Positions 1-7,997 of a stretch of 64,000 nucleotides of DNA are shown one piece after another. The stretch is taken from the NCBI GenBank assembly GCA_022841905.1, contig JALHQO010000009.1, forward strand, positions 62,001 to 126,000. Direction: 5' to 3'. The translations under genes were made by a program, and so were the position numbers. The DNA is from Hyphomonadaceae bacterium. Lineage in GTDB: Bacteria; Pseudomonadota; Alphaproteobacteria; Caulobacterales; Aquidulcibacteraceae. The notes beneath the pieces were generated by a model. It was not told where the DNA came from. It searched no databases and worked only from the letters and a program-made list of their open reading frames with translations. Position 1 is the stretch's first letter. Every line of letters starts with the position of its first letter.

Positions 1-1579
1 AATAGAATATGCGCAATGTCGCGCCGGAAAGTCCGGGCAACGCGGCGAGCCAGAAAAGTTGGTCTGTGGTGTAATTGAAGCCGATGAGCGGGAGCTTGGC
101 CACGACGACCGACCAAACCATCCAGACGGCAAACGAAAGGAACAAGGACGGGACCGACAGCCATAGATTACGTGAAGCGATCTTCTTTCCGGTCTCATTC
201 CAAAACATCGGCTCTTCCGGGCGCCAATCTGCGATGGGGCCAGCCCCACGCGCGCCATGCTGGCCGGGCTTGTGAATTGGCTCCATCTCCGGAAATTGCG
301 GCAGCGTCTCTAGGATGGCCTCCGCCGCACGGCTCTCCATGCGCTGGATCGCGAAATGCATCCAAAGCAACGCTGCCCCGGCGACAACAAACAACAGCAT
401 GAAACAGCTGGTCCAGATGCCGGTGAGGTCATTGAGCACGCCGAACGCGATCGGCAACACGAATCCGCCGAGACCGCCAATCATGCCCACCAGGCCGCCA
501 ACGGCGCCGACGTCCTTCGGATAGTAGACTGGAATGTGCTTATAGACCGCGGCCTTGCCTAAACTCATGAAGAAGCCGAGCACGAATAGGATCACCGTGA
601 AGGCGACAAGCCCGGTCTCAAGTCGAAAAGCGATTGGTCCGTGAATCCCATCCACGACGTAGGATGTCGGCGGATACGACAGGATGAACGCGGCGGCGAC
701 GCTTATAAGGAATGTCCAGTACATCACCTGGCGCGCGCCGACGCGATCGGAGAGATATCCACCATAGACACGGAAGAGCGACGCGGGAACCGAGAACGCA
801 GCGGCCACCATACCGGCCGTCTTTAGGTCGAGGCCGTAGACGCCGACTAAGTAGCGCGGCAACCACAATGCCAGCGCGACAAACGCGCCGAACACGAAGA
901 AGTAATAGAGCGCGAACCGCCACACCTGGATGTTCTTCAGCGGCGCGAACTGCTCGAGCATCGGTCGCGGCTTCAGCCCCTTGGCGCGCCGCTCCACGAG
1001 TTCTGAATCGTCCTTCGTGAACAGAAAGAACAACACCGCGATCGCGACGAGCCCGACGGCCCAGATCTGCGCCACCGCCTGCCAACCCATGGCGATCAGG
1101 ACAAAGGGCGCCACGAACTTAGTGACGGCGGCGCCCACATTGCCCGCACCGAAAATTCCAAGAGCCGTCCCCTGCTTTTCTGCGCCAAAAAACTTCGACA
1201 CGTAGGTCACGCCGACTGCAAACGTGCCGCCGGCGATGCCCACACCAAGCGCCGCGACAAGAAACTGCGGATAGGTCTCCGCGTATGACAGCAGAAAGGT
1301 CGCGCTGGCGGCGGCCAGCATCACAAGGGGATAAATGACGCGGCCGCCAAACTGGTCAGTCCACACGCCCAGCACGAGGCGGATCAGCGAGCCGGTTAAT
1401 ATCGGGGTGCCAATCAGCAAGCCGAATTGAGTATCCGACAAGCCCAAGTCTTGTTGGATCTGCACTCCGATGATCGAAAAGATTGTCCAAACGGCAAAGC
1501 TCGCAGTGAAGGCGATTGTGCTCAGCCAAAGCGCCGCATCAGCGCCGCGTCGCTTCGTTGCTCCCGTCTGTAGAGACAT
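1..1579 (-). CDS. narK: NarK-type nitrate/nitrite transporter, two-domain fusion (3' part cut by window edge)
   Basis: This inner-membrane major facilitator moves nitrate in and nitrite out for respiration. The reading frame is open from the ATG at 1579 to base 1 (526 residues visible), so the ORF track missed it. Residues 1 to about 430 form a complete MFS domain. After a hydrophilic linker a second MFS domain starts near residue 470 (SLFLSFAVWMVWSVVVAKLP). This matches the fused NarK1-NarK2 layout known from Paracoccus, where the first half is a proton symporter and the second a nitrate/nitrite antiporter. A GGGGG run lies just before the start. The gene is divergent from the regulator and probably precedes narGHJI outside the window. 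Confidence 0.9.
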   Translation of the reverse strand, partial: MSLQTGATKRRGADAALWLSTIAFTASFAVWTIFSIIGVQIQQDLGLSDTQFGLLIGTPILTGSLIRLVLGVWTDQFGGRVIYPLVMLAAASATFLLSYAETYPQFLVAALGVGIAGGTFAVGVTYVSKFFGAEKQGTALGIFGAGNVGAAVTKFVAPFVLIAMGWQAVAQIWAVGLVAIAVLFFLFTKDDSELVERRAKGLKPRPMLEQFAPLKNIQVWRFALYYFFVFGAFVALALWLPRYLVGVYGLDLKTAGMVAAAFSVPASLFRVYGGYLSDRVGARQVMYWTFLISVAAAFILSYPPTSYVVDGIHGPIAFRLETGLVAFTVILFVLGFFMSLGKAAVYKHIPVYYPKDVGAVGGLVGMIGGLGGFVLPIAFGVLNDLTGIWTSCFMLLFVVAGAALLWMHFAIQRMESRAAEAILETLPQFPEMEPIHKPGQHGARGAGPIADWRPEEPMFWNETGKKIASRNLWLSVPSLFLSFAVWMVWSVVVAKLPLIGFNYTTDQLFWLAALPGLSGATLRIFY

Positions 1580-1746
1580 ATCGACCCCCGAACACTCGCA
1601 AGACTGAGACGGCCTCGCAGACTTCTAAGAGCGTCAAGTCGGCGTTGGAGCGTTTGATGAAGATCAAGCGAGCAGCGCGATCACCAGAAAAATTGCGCGT
1701 TCGGCGTGCGCACGCCGCCAGGATTGATCTTTGTCCGCCTCATGAT

Positions 1747-1760
1747 TTGCGGAATATCAA
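1747..1760. promoter_or_regulatory. FNR/DNR-type box (imperfect)
   Basis: TTGCGGAATATCAA matches TTGAT-N4-ATCAA at 8 of 10 specified positions. It sits in the narK/regulator intergenic region about 170 bases before narK, so it may serve narK. Assigned by eye. Confidence 0.45.
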
Positions 1761-1796
1761 GCAGTGGGCGTTTTCTGCGACTGCCTCCGCCTTCAA

Positions 1797-1810
1797 TTGA
1801 CTTGTATCAA
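1797..1810. promoter_or_regulatory. FNR/DNR-type box upstream of the regulator-Moco operon
   Basis: TTGACTTGTATCAA differs from the TTGAT-N4-ATCAA consensus at one position. Its centre is 61 bases before the GTG start of the Crp/Fnr gene. A class II promoter would then begin transcription near 1845, giving a leader of about 20 bases. Confidence 0.65.
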
Positions 1811-1864
1811 TTCACTGCGGCCGTGACGGCGCCACAAGACTCCCGCTGCCACCGGGAGAGCGCC

Positions 1865-2674
1865 GTGCGTGCGTGTGACATGGATCGGGTCAAGGGCCTG
1901 CCGCTTTTTGCGGAGATAGCGGCTGACACCTTTCGCGTCGCCACGGCTGGCGCTCATCTGCAGCGCTTCCCTGCTGGGACAATGCTATTGCTTGAGGGTG
2001 ATCCTGTAGACTTTCTCTACGTCCTGCTCGACGGCCAAGTCGAACTGCACGGGACGTGGAACGATCACGAGACTGTGCTGGCGATTTTACGCCCCGTCTC
2101 AACCTTTATTCTCGCCGCCGTCGTCCTGGACGCCGACGCCCTTATGTCGGCGCGCACACTAGAGCGTTGTGAGATTCTGATGATCCCCGGCGATGCAATT
2201 CGCACTGCCATGCGGCTCGATCCGAGATTTGCGATGGCAGTTTCCCGCGACTTGGCGGGCTGCTATCGGGGTCTCGTTCGCACGGTCAAGAATCACAAGC
2301 TCCGCAATAGCGTTGAACGTTTAGCCAACTATCTTCTCACTCTGCGTGCAGCAGACAATTCAGGCAACGTCGTGCGCCTTCATCATGAGAAGCGCGTTCT
2401 CGCCTCGTTGCTGGGTATGACGCCTGAGAATCTCTCTCGTGCATTCTCAGCGTTGCAGGCCGTTGGCGTGAACGTCCAAGGAGCCGTCGTTACTCTATCG
2501 AATGTCGTAGCGCTGGAAGCGTTAGCGAAACCAGATCCTCTCATCGATAACCACGCGCCGCGCGGTGGCGACATTGTTGCCGAGGCTGATGCGGAAGTCT
2601 GGTCGTCCGAATGGAACCGCGCCGGCGGTGTGACCGGCCCTCGCACCGCCAGCGCGGGCAAGCGCAATGATTGA
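1865..2674 (+). CDS. Crp/Fnr-family regulator (DNR/NarR-like, no Fe-S cysteines)
   Basis: Transcription factor with an N-terminal cyclic-nucleotide-binding fold and a C-terminal winged helix. The recognition helix carries TPENLSR, keeping the E..SR pattern that reads TTGAT half-sites in FNR-like proteins. Only two isolated cysteines are present in the body, so it is not a 4Fe-4S FNR; DNR/NnrR/NarR-type sensing of NO or nitrate is inferred. The GTG at 1865 has GGGAG six bases upstream; the ATG at 1880 is the alternative. The track's start at 1706 is too early. About 50 residues extend past the usual C-terminus. It overlaps mobA by 8 bases and so heads the Moco operon. Confidence 0.85.
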   Translation: MRACDMDRVKGLPLFAEIAADTFRVATAGAHLQRFPAGTMLLLEGDPVDFLYVLLDGQVELHGTWNDHETVLAILRPVSTFILAAVVLDADALMSARTLERCEILMIPGDAIRTAMRLDPRFAMAVSRDLAGCYRGLVRTVKNHKLRNSVERLANYLLTLRAADNSGNVVRLHHEKRVLASLLGMTPENLSRAFSALQAVGVNVQGAVVTLSNVVALEALAKPDPLIDNHAPRGGDIVAEADAEVWSSEWNRAGGVTGPRTASAGKRND

Positions 2675-3275
2675 ATCGCCTCCGACGACCGCGCGCGTGG
2701 GCGGAATGCTGCTGGCGGGCGGCCAATCTCGACGCTTCGGCGCCGAGAAGGCGGTGGCGCGTTTTCGCGAACGATTAATGATGGATGCGGTTTCTGAGCG
2801 ATTTGCGCCATTTGCGCATTTTGCAATTAGCGCGCGGCCAGGTTCCGCTGCCGCGGCGCGAGCTGCGCGCTTGCGCGCCACACTCCTGAATGATGATCCA
2901 AGCCTGCCACCGGGGCCGCTTGCGGGCGTGCTGGAAGGGCTGAAGTGGGCGCAAGGCTGCAACCTAGATTTCCTCGTAACCGCCCCGTGCGACGCGCCCC
3001 TGCTGCCAACAGATTTGTTCGCGCGCCTACTGGACGCGATCGGCGCCGCGCCCGCGGCGTTCGCCGTCACTTCCGAAGGCGAGCATCCGCTCTGCGCGGT
3101 CTGGCAGGTTTCGCTTCAGACCCCACTCGAAAGTGCACTGAGAAGCGGCGTCCATCCATCGGTCCGATCTTTTCTGGCCGAGCAGCAGGCACAGCGCGTT
3201 TGGTTTGACGATGCACGCGCTTTCGCCAACGCTAACACCGCTGACGCCCTTCTCGCATTAGAGCGGTCAGCATGA
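2667..3275 (+). CDS. mobA: Molybdenum cofactor guanylyltransferase MobA
   Basis: Joins GMP from GTP to molybdopterin to make the bis-MGD cofactor needed by NarG-type nitrate reductase. The N-terminal nucleotide-binding loop [11 protein letters not shown] is clear at about residues 15-25, and PCDAPLLP follows at about 110, the metal-binding part of the nucleotidyltransferase fold. At 202 residues it has normal family length. It overlaps the regulator upstream and moaA downstream (ATGA), indicating translational coupling. Cytoplasmic. Confidence 0.93.
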   Translation: MIESPPTTARVGGMLLAGGQSRRFGAEKAVARFRERLMMDAVSERFAPFAHFAISARPGSAAAARAARLRATLLNDDPSLPPGPLAGVLEGLKWAQGCNLDFLVTAPCDAPLLPTDLFARLLDAIGAAPAAFAVTSEGEHPLCAVWQVSLQTPLESALRSGVHPSVRSFLAEQQAQRVWFDDARAFANANTADALLALERSA

Positions 3276-4264
3276 CCCCCCTCGTGGATCCCTTCGGTCG
3301 TGCAATCACGTATCTGCGTGTCTCGGTTACCGATCGTTGTGACTTACGCTGCATCTATTGCATGAGCGAGCGCATGCGCTTCTTGCCGCGCACAGAGCTA
3401 TTGACCCTCGAAGAGCTGGATCGATTGTGCACGGCATTCATCGACCGCGGCGTACGGCGGCTACGGTTCACCGGCGGCGAGCCGCTGGTGCGCAAGGGCT
3501 TCCTTGATCTACTGCGCAGTGTACGCCGCCATCTTGGCGAGGGTCTCGATGAAATAACGCTAACGACCAATGGCGTGCAGCTTGAGGAGTTTGCACAAGG
3601 GCTCTTCGAAGCCGGTGTCCGGCGCGTCAACGTGTCGGTGGATTCACTCGACCGCGACACCTTCGCCCGCATTGCGAGACGCGATTGCTTGCCTAAGGTT
3701 CTAGCCGGCATTGATGCCGCTGTCGCGGCCGGACTTACAGTCAAGATCAACACGGTGGCGCTAAAGCACGACAACGCCCACGAGATTCCTGATCTTATCA
3801 AATGGGCGCACGGCCGCGGCCACGACATTACTCTGATCGAAACCATGCCGCTCGGCGAGGTAGACGAGGATCGCACCAACCAGTTCCTTTCGCTCACCCG
3901 AATCCGCGAGGACATGCAAAGCTATTGGCGTCTTTCCGATTTGCCGGATCGCACGGGTGGCCCAGCTCGGTATGTGCGCGTCGAGGAAACCGGCGGACGC
4001 CTAGGCTTCATAACGCCGCTCACGCACAATTTCTGTGAAGGCTGTTCGCGCGTTCGGCTCACCTGCACTGGCCGACTCTATTTATGCCTAGGTCACGAGA
4101 CGTCGGTCGATCTGCGAACACCGCTGCGCGCGGGCGCAGACGCCCAGACACTCCACGACGCAATCGATAATGGCATCGCGTTGAGGCCCAAAGGGCATGA
4201 TTTCCAAATTGAACGGCTCTCAACGCCCGCGACGCCGCGGCATATGTCGGTGACCGGCGGATGA
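3272..4264 (+). CDS. moaA: GTP 3',8-cyclase MoaA (radical SAM)
   Basis: First step of molybdopterin synthesis: with MoaC it converts GTP to cyclic pyranopterin monophosphate. The radical SAM cluster motif CDLRCIYC lies at residues 23-30. The C-terminal second cluster motif has cysteines at 255, 258 and 272 (CX2CX13C). The protein ends in GG, the tail known to matter in MoaA. At 330 residues it is full length. Four-base overlaps join it to mobA and moaD. Confidence 0.96.
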   Translation: MTPLVDPFGRAITYLRVSVTDRCDLRCIYCMSERMRFLPRTELLTLEELDRLCTAFIDRGVRRLRFTGGEPLVRKGFLDLLRSVRRHLGEGLDEITLTTNGVQLEEFAQGLFEAGVRRVNVSVDSLDRDTFARIARRDCLPKVLAGIDAAVAAGLTVKINTVALKHDNAHEIPDLIKWAHGRGHDITLIETMPLGEVDEDRTNQFLSLTRIREDMQSYWRLSDLPDRTGGPARYVRVEETGGRLGFITPLTHNFCEGCSRVRLTCTGRLYLCLGHETSVDLRTPLRAGADAQTLHDAIDNGIALRPKGHDFQIERLSTPATPRHMSVTGG

Positions 4265-4515
4265 CCCGAATCCTCTTCTTCGGACGCACGCGTGATGCGG
4301 CAGGCTGCGGCGAGATGGATTGCGAAATACCGGCGGCGATCGAAAGCGTGGCGGACCTCCGGGCGTGGATCGCTTCACGTGATCCTGAACTCGGCGCCGT
4401 CATTGCGGCGAGAGATATTCGCGTTGCGGCTGACCAGTGCATTTGCGCGAATGAAGGCGCCTCCATTCGCGGCGCTTCGGAAATCGCCTTCATGCCACCG
4501 CTGAGCGGGGGTTGA
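4261..4515 (+). CDS. moaD: Molybdopterin synthase small subunit MoaD
   Basis: Ubiquitin-like sulfur carrier of molybdopterin synthase. It is 84 residues long and ends in LSGG, the C-terminal Gly-Gly that is adenylated and thiocarboxylated before sulfur is passed to cyclic pyranopterin monophosphate on MoaE. It overlaps moaA by 4 bases. Unusually, its partner moaE does not follow directly; an exporter gene lies between them. No moeB activator is visible in the window. Confidence 0.92.
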   Translation: MTRILFFGRTRDAAGCGEMDCEIPAAIESVADLRAWIASRDPELGAVIAARDIRVAADQCICANEGASIRGASEIAFMPPLSGG

Positions 4516-4516
4516 G

Positions 4517-5251
4517 ATGAGCGAGACGATCCTCCTCCTTGCACTCGCGATTGCCGCTGCGGCGGCGCTTTACTCCTCCGTTGGGCACGGCGGCGCCTCA
4601 GGCTATATCGCGCTGATGGCGCTTGCCGGCCTCGCGCCTGAGGAAGTGCGCCCGGCAGCACTGGTGCTCAACATCGTGGTCGCCAGTCTTGGCGCCTATC
4701 GCTTCCTGCGCGCCGGTCGCTTCGACTGGACCGTGTTTTGGCCGTTCGCTGTGACCGCAATCCCTGCCGCGTTTCTCGCGGGACGCATCGACGTGCCGGA
4801 AGCGCTGTACCGGCCGCTCCTTGCCGTAGCACTTGCAGCCGCAGCACTTCGCTATCTTGTCTGGCCGCAGATCGACGCGATCAAGCCGCACGCAGCACCT
4901 TCCAAATTGATCGCGCTGCCGGTTGGCATCGCGCTCGGAGGTTTGGCGGGTCTGACTGGCATAGGCGGCGGCGTCTATCTCTCGCCGCTCCTTGTCTTCG
5001 CCGGCTGGAGCGATCCTCAGCGCGCCACGGGCATCGCCGCTTGCTTCATCGTCGTCAACTCGGTGGCTGGTCTTGCGGGACGCGCCTCTTCGCTGACGCT
5101 TTTGCCGAGCTACCTTCCCTGGCTTGTGCTGGCCGCCAGCATCGGCGCCGTGATCGGAACGACGTGGAGCCTTAGGGGCCTCGACAAGACCGGTGTCCTG
5201 CGCGTGCTCGGTGTTGTGCTCGGTCTGGCGGCTGCGGCGCTAGCCACATGA
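4517..5251 (+). CDS. TauE/SafE-family (DUF81) sulfite/anion exporter
   Basis: Polytopic inner-membrane protein of 244 residues with about seven to eight hydrophobic segments and two repeated Gly-rich signatures (SSVGHGGASGY near 20 and GLTGIGGGVY near 150), typical of TauE/SafE permeases. Family members export sulfite, sulfoacetate or related sulfur compounds. It starts one base after the moaD stop and overlaps moaE by 4 bases, so it is made together with molybdopterin synthase. The substrate is unknown; a sulfur-oxyanion role linked to cofactor synthesis or to a molybdoenzyme is an inference from position. Confidence 0.85.
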   Translation: MSETILLLALAIAAAAALYSSVGHGGASGYIALMALAGLAPEEVRPAALVLNIVVASLGAYRFLRAGRFDWTVFWPFAVTAIPAAFLAGRIDVPEALYRPLLAVALAAAALRYLVWPQIDAIKPHAAPSKLIALPVGIALGGLAGLTGIGGGVYLSPLLVFAGWSDPQRATGIAACFIVVNSVAGLAGRASSLTLLPSYLPWLVLAASIGAVIGTTWSLRGLDKTGVLRVLGVVLGLAAAALAT

Positions 5252-5706
5252 TTAGAACGCTAATCACCCCCGACCCGTTTTCTCCGGAAGCAGCGATGCA
5301 AGCGCTCTCGAGCGAGCGCGATGGTGAAGCTGGTGCGCTGGCGAGCTTCGTTGGTTATTGCCGGACAGCATCACCCAACGGCGTCGTGAACCAACTCGAA
5401 CTGGATCACTACCCCGGCTTCACCGAGAGGGAAGTCTCCCGTCTCGCTCATAGCGTCGCTGCGCGCCATCACCTGCTCGACCTGATCGTCATACATCGGA
5501 TCGGCGTCATCCTAGCCAATGATCCGATCGTACTCGTCGCTGCCCTAAGCAGCCACCGCGCCGAAGCCTTCGCCGCAGTCACCGAGATGATGGATTACCT
5601 CAAGACCGATGCGCCCTTTTGGAAGCGTGAAACGGGTCCGCATGGCGCTCGCTGGATTGAACCCACTGCGGCGGATTATGCGCGCCGCGCGGAGCACAGC
5701 AAATGA
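5248..5706 (+). CDS. moaE: Molybdopterin synthase catalytic subunit MoaE
   Basis: Large subunit of molybdopterin synthase, which inserts two sulfurs into cyclic pyranopterin monophosphate using MoaD thiocarboxylate. Family motifs are in order: FVGYCR, LDHYPGFTE, HRIGVI, SSHRAEAF and DYLKTDAPFWKRE, the last holding the active-site lysines. It is 152 residues, the normal length. ATGA overlaps link it to the exporter upstream and moaB downstream. Confidence 0.94.
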   Translation: MIRTLITPDPFSPEAAMQALSSERDGEAGALASFVGYCRTASPNGVVNQLELDHYPGFTEREVSRLAHSVAARHHLLDLIVIHRIGVILANDPIVLVAALSSHRAEAFAAVTEMMDYLKTDAPFWKRETGPHGARWIEPTAADYARRAEHSK

Positions 5707-6251
5707 CAGACACTTCCCAAATCTGCCGCATCGACGAGACGCTGCCATTTAAGCCAGTGCGCATCACCATCCTTACCGTTTCCGATACGCGTGATCAGGA
5801 AACCGACACATCTGGCGCCCTGCTCGCCGAGCGCGCCGCCCGCGACGGCCACATCGTCGCCGCGCGCGCGTTGGTACGGGATGATACCCGCGCCATTCGC
5901 GCGCAAGTGAACGACTGGATCGCCGATCCACAAATCGATGTGATCATCAGCACGGGCGGCACCGGTCTCACAGGTCGCGACGTCACGCCAGAAGCGTTGA
6001 GGCCGCTGTTCGAGAAAGAGATCGAAGGCTTTGCCGTCGTTTGGCATATGCTGAGCTATCAGAGCGTTGGCCTCTCCACACTCCAGTCGCGCGCCTGCGC
6101 CGGCGTCGTGCGCGGCAAGTTCGTCTTCGCGCTGCCGGGCTCGAATGGCGCCTGCAAGGATGGCTGGGAAAAAATCATCCGCTGGCAACTCGATAGCCGC
6201 CACATGCCCTGCAACCTGGTGGAAATCATGCCGCGGCTGACGGAGCGTTGA
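5703..6251 (+). CDS. moaB: Molybdenum cofactor biosynthesis protein MoaB
   Basis: MoaB/Mog-type molybdopterin-binding protein that adenylates molybdopterin ahead of Mo insertion by MoeA. The core signature STGGTGLTGRDVTPEAL is at about residues 83-99, and a second binding loop reads FALPGSNGAC. At 182 residues it matches MoaB. It lies between moaE (4-base overlap) and moaC, so one polycistronic message is expected. Confidence 0.93.
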   Translation: MTDTSQICRIDETLPFKPVRITILTVSDTRDQETDTSGALLAERAARDGHIVAARALVRDDTRAIRAQVNDWIADPQIDVIISTGGTGLTGRDVTPEALRPLFEKEIEGFAVVWHMLSYQSVGLSTLQSRACAGVVRGKFVFALPGSNGACKDGWEKIIRWQLDSRHMPCNLVEIMPRLTER

Positions 6252-6253
6252 GT

Positions 6254-6739
6254 ATGGACAATTGTTTGACGCACCTCGACGAAAACGGGCGCGCGCGGAT
6301 GGTCGATGTCGGCGACAAGAGCATCACGCACCGCGAGGCCGTCGCCAGTGGCCGCATTCGCATGCAGCCCGACACATTCCGGCGCGCCCAGAGCGGCGAT
6401 TTGCCAAAAGGAGACGTGCGAGCAGTCGCTGAGATTGCGGGCGTCATGGCGGGCAAGCGTACTTGGGAGTTGATTCCGCTTTGTCATCCACTCGCCCTGA
6501 GCAGCTTGCAGGTGGACGTGTCACCGGATGAAAGCCTTCCCGGATTTGTTGTCACCGCGCGCGCGCGTGTGACTGGTCAGACAGGCGTCGAAATGGAGGC
6601 GCTCACCGCCGTTTCGGTCGCCTGCCTCACACTCTATGACATGTTGAAGGCGGTCGACCGCAGCATGATTATCGAGGCGATCACATTGGAGGAGAAGCAC
6701 GGCGGCGCGAGCGGCTCTTATACCCGGGTCGAAGCATGA
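6254..6739 (+). CDS. moaC: Cyclic pyranopterin monophosphate synthase MoaC
   Basis: Second enzyme of molybdopterin synthesis, rearranging the MoaA product to cyclic pyranopterin monophosphate. The N-terminus LTHLDENGRARMVDVGDKS and the core IPLCHPLALSSLQVDV, with catalytic region MEALTAVSVA, are typical. The track uses a TTG at 6248. The ATG at 6254 is preferred because GGAG lies eight bases upstream, giving 161 residues. It starts three bases after the moaB stop and overlaps moeA by 4 bases. Confidence 0.93.
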   Translation: MDNCLTHLDENGRARMVDVGDKSITHREAVASGRIRMQPDTFRRAQSGDLPKGDVRAVAEIAGVMAGKRTWELIPLCHPLALSSLQVDVSPDESLPGFVVTARARVTGQTGVEMEALTAVSVACLTLYDMLKAVDRSMIIEAITLEEKHGGASGSYTRVEA

Positions 6740-7923
6740 TTAGCGTCTCCGAGGCCCGCATGATCGTTCTTGCCAACGCTGCGCCGTGCGAGTTCGAAAC
6801 AGTCGAAATACGGATAGCTCTGGGCCGTACACTTTGCCAGGATGTTCGATCATTCCGTGCCCAGCCGCCTTTCCGCGCTTCGGCCATGGATGGATACGCG
6901 CTGCGCGCCATCGACACGCCCGGCGTACTCCAAATAATCGGCGAAGCCGGAGCCGGCCGTGCGCTTAGTGGGCAGCTCCGTGACGGACAATGCGCGCGGA
7001 TCTTCACTGGCGCGCCGCTCCCGGCGGGCGCAGACTCTGTTTTGATCCAAGAGGACGCCGTTCGCGACGGTGAACTCGTGACAGCGCCTGCCGTCGAGCT
7101 TGGCCGCCACGTGCGCAGCGCCGGCGTGGACTTTGCGGCCGGCGAAGTCCTGCTTCGCGCCGGCACCGTCCTCGATGCGCCCGCCATCGCGCTTGCCGCT
7201 GCTGCCGGTAAGCCATCACTTGTTGTCTCACGAAAGCCCCGCGTCGCCATTGTGAGCGGTGGAAACGAGTTGGTGGCGCCGGGGCTACAGCCGGGCGACG
7301 ATCAAATCTTCGACTCGATGGGTGTCGGAATCGCAGCGCTCGCAGAACAATGGGGGGCGCATGCAACGCGCGTTGGGCCCCTTGCAGACGATGCGCGAGA
7401 AATCGCCGAAGGCATCACCGCTACGATGTCAGGAAACGATCTCACGATTGTCGTGGGCGGCGCTTCAGTTGGCGACCACGATCACGCGCGTCCCGCTGTG
7501 CGCGAACTCGGCGGTGAGCTTTTTTTCGAGAAAGTGGCGTTGCGTCCCGGCAAACCCACCTGGCTTGCACGCGTCGGCAAACACCTCATTCTTGGACTGC
7601 CGGGAAACCCCGCGTCAGCATTCGTGTGCGCCCGTCTCTTCCTGCGCCCTCTGCTTGACCAGATGTGCGGCCGCGATTCCGCCGCGTCGATACGCACTGT
7701 AAAGGCCAGAACTCGCACGCCACTAAGCGCCAACGGCGCGCGCGAGACGTACATGCGCGCTGCACTCGAAACCGATGAAACCGGTCAGACTTGGGCGTTA
7801 GCGCCGGCCCGACAAGATTCCTCGCTGCTGTCTGTTTTCGCTGGTGCTCAAGCGCTAATTCTACGCACGGCGGATGCAGCTGAAGCGCCTGCCGGCGCCA
7901 TCGTGGATGTACTCGCAAGCTGA
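6736..7923 (+). CDS. moeA: Molybdopterin molybdotransferase MoeA
   Basis: Inserts molybdate into adenylated molybdopterin. The 395-residue protein shows the MoeA hallmarks: FRASAMDGYAL near residue 50, the MogA-like domain with GGNEL, SMGVGIAAL and GGASVGDHD, and GLPGNPASAF near 290, followed by the C-terminal beta domain. It is the last gene of the Moco operon that begins with the regulator. The 74-base gap to the next ORF carries a perfect FNR box. Confidence 0.94.
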   Translation: MISVSEARMIVLANAAPCEFETVEIRIALGRTLCQDVRSFRAQPPFRASAMDGYALRAIDTPGVLQIIGEAGAGRALSGQLRDGQCARIFTGAPLPAGADSVLIQEDAVRDGELVTAPAVELGRHVRSAGVDFAAGEVLLRAGTVLDAPAIALAAAAGKPSLVVSRKPRVAIVSGGNELVAPGLQPGDDQIFDSMGVGIAALAEQWGAHATRVGPLADDAREIAEGITATMSGNDLTIVVGGASVGDHDHARPAVRELGGELFFEKVALRPGKPTWLARVGKHLILGLPGNPASAFVCARLFLRPLLDQMCGRDSAASIRTVKARTRTPLSANGARETYMRAALETDETGQTWALAPARQDSSLLSVFAGAQALILRTADAAEAPAGAIVDVLAS

Positions 7924-7950
7924 AGCTGCGCGCTTGGGCCGCATCCTGAG

Positions 7951-7964
7951 TTGATCAACATCAA
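7951..7964. promoter_or_regulatory. Perfect FNR/DNR box upstream of hemN
   Basis: TTGATCAACATCAA is an exact TTGAT-N4-ATCAA palindrome. Its centre (7957.5) is 40.5 bases before the hemN ATG, so a class II start at +41.5 would fall on or next to the ATG. Confidence 0.8.
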
Positions 7965-7997
7965 TCGCGCCCGAGGCTCGTAGGCTGACGATGGCCC

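Noticed and set aside
618-1085. 155-codon minus-strand ORF
   Set aside because: It is an out-of-frame shadow of narK on the same strand; the narK frame gives clear MFS sequence throughout.
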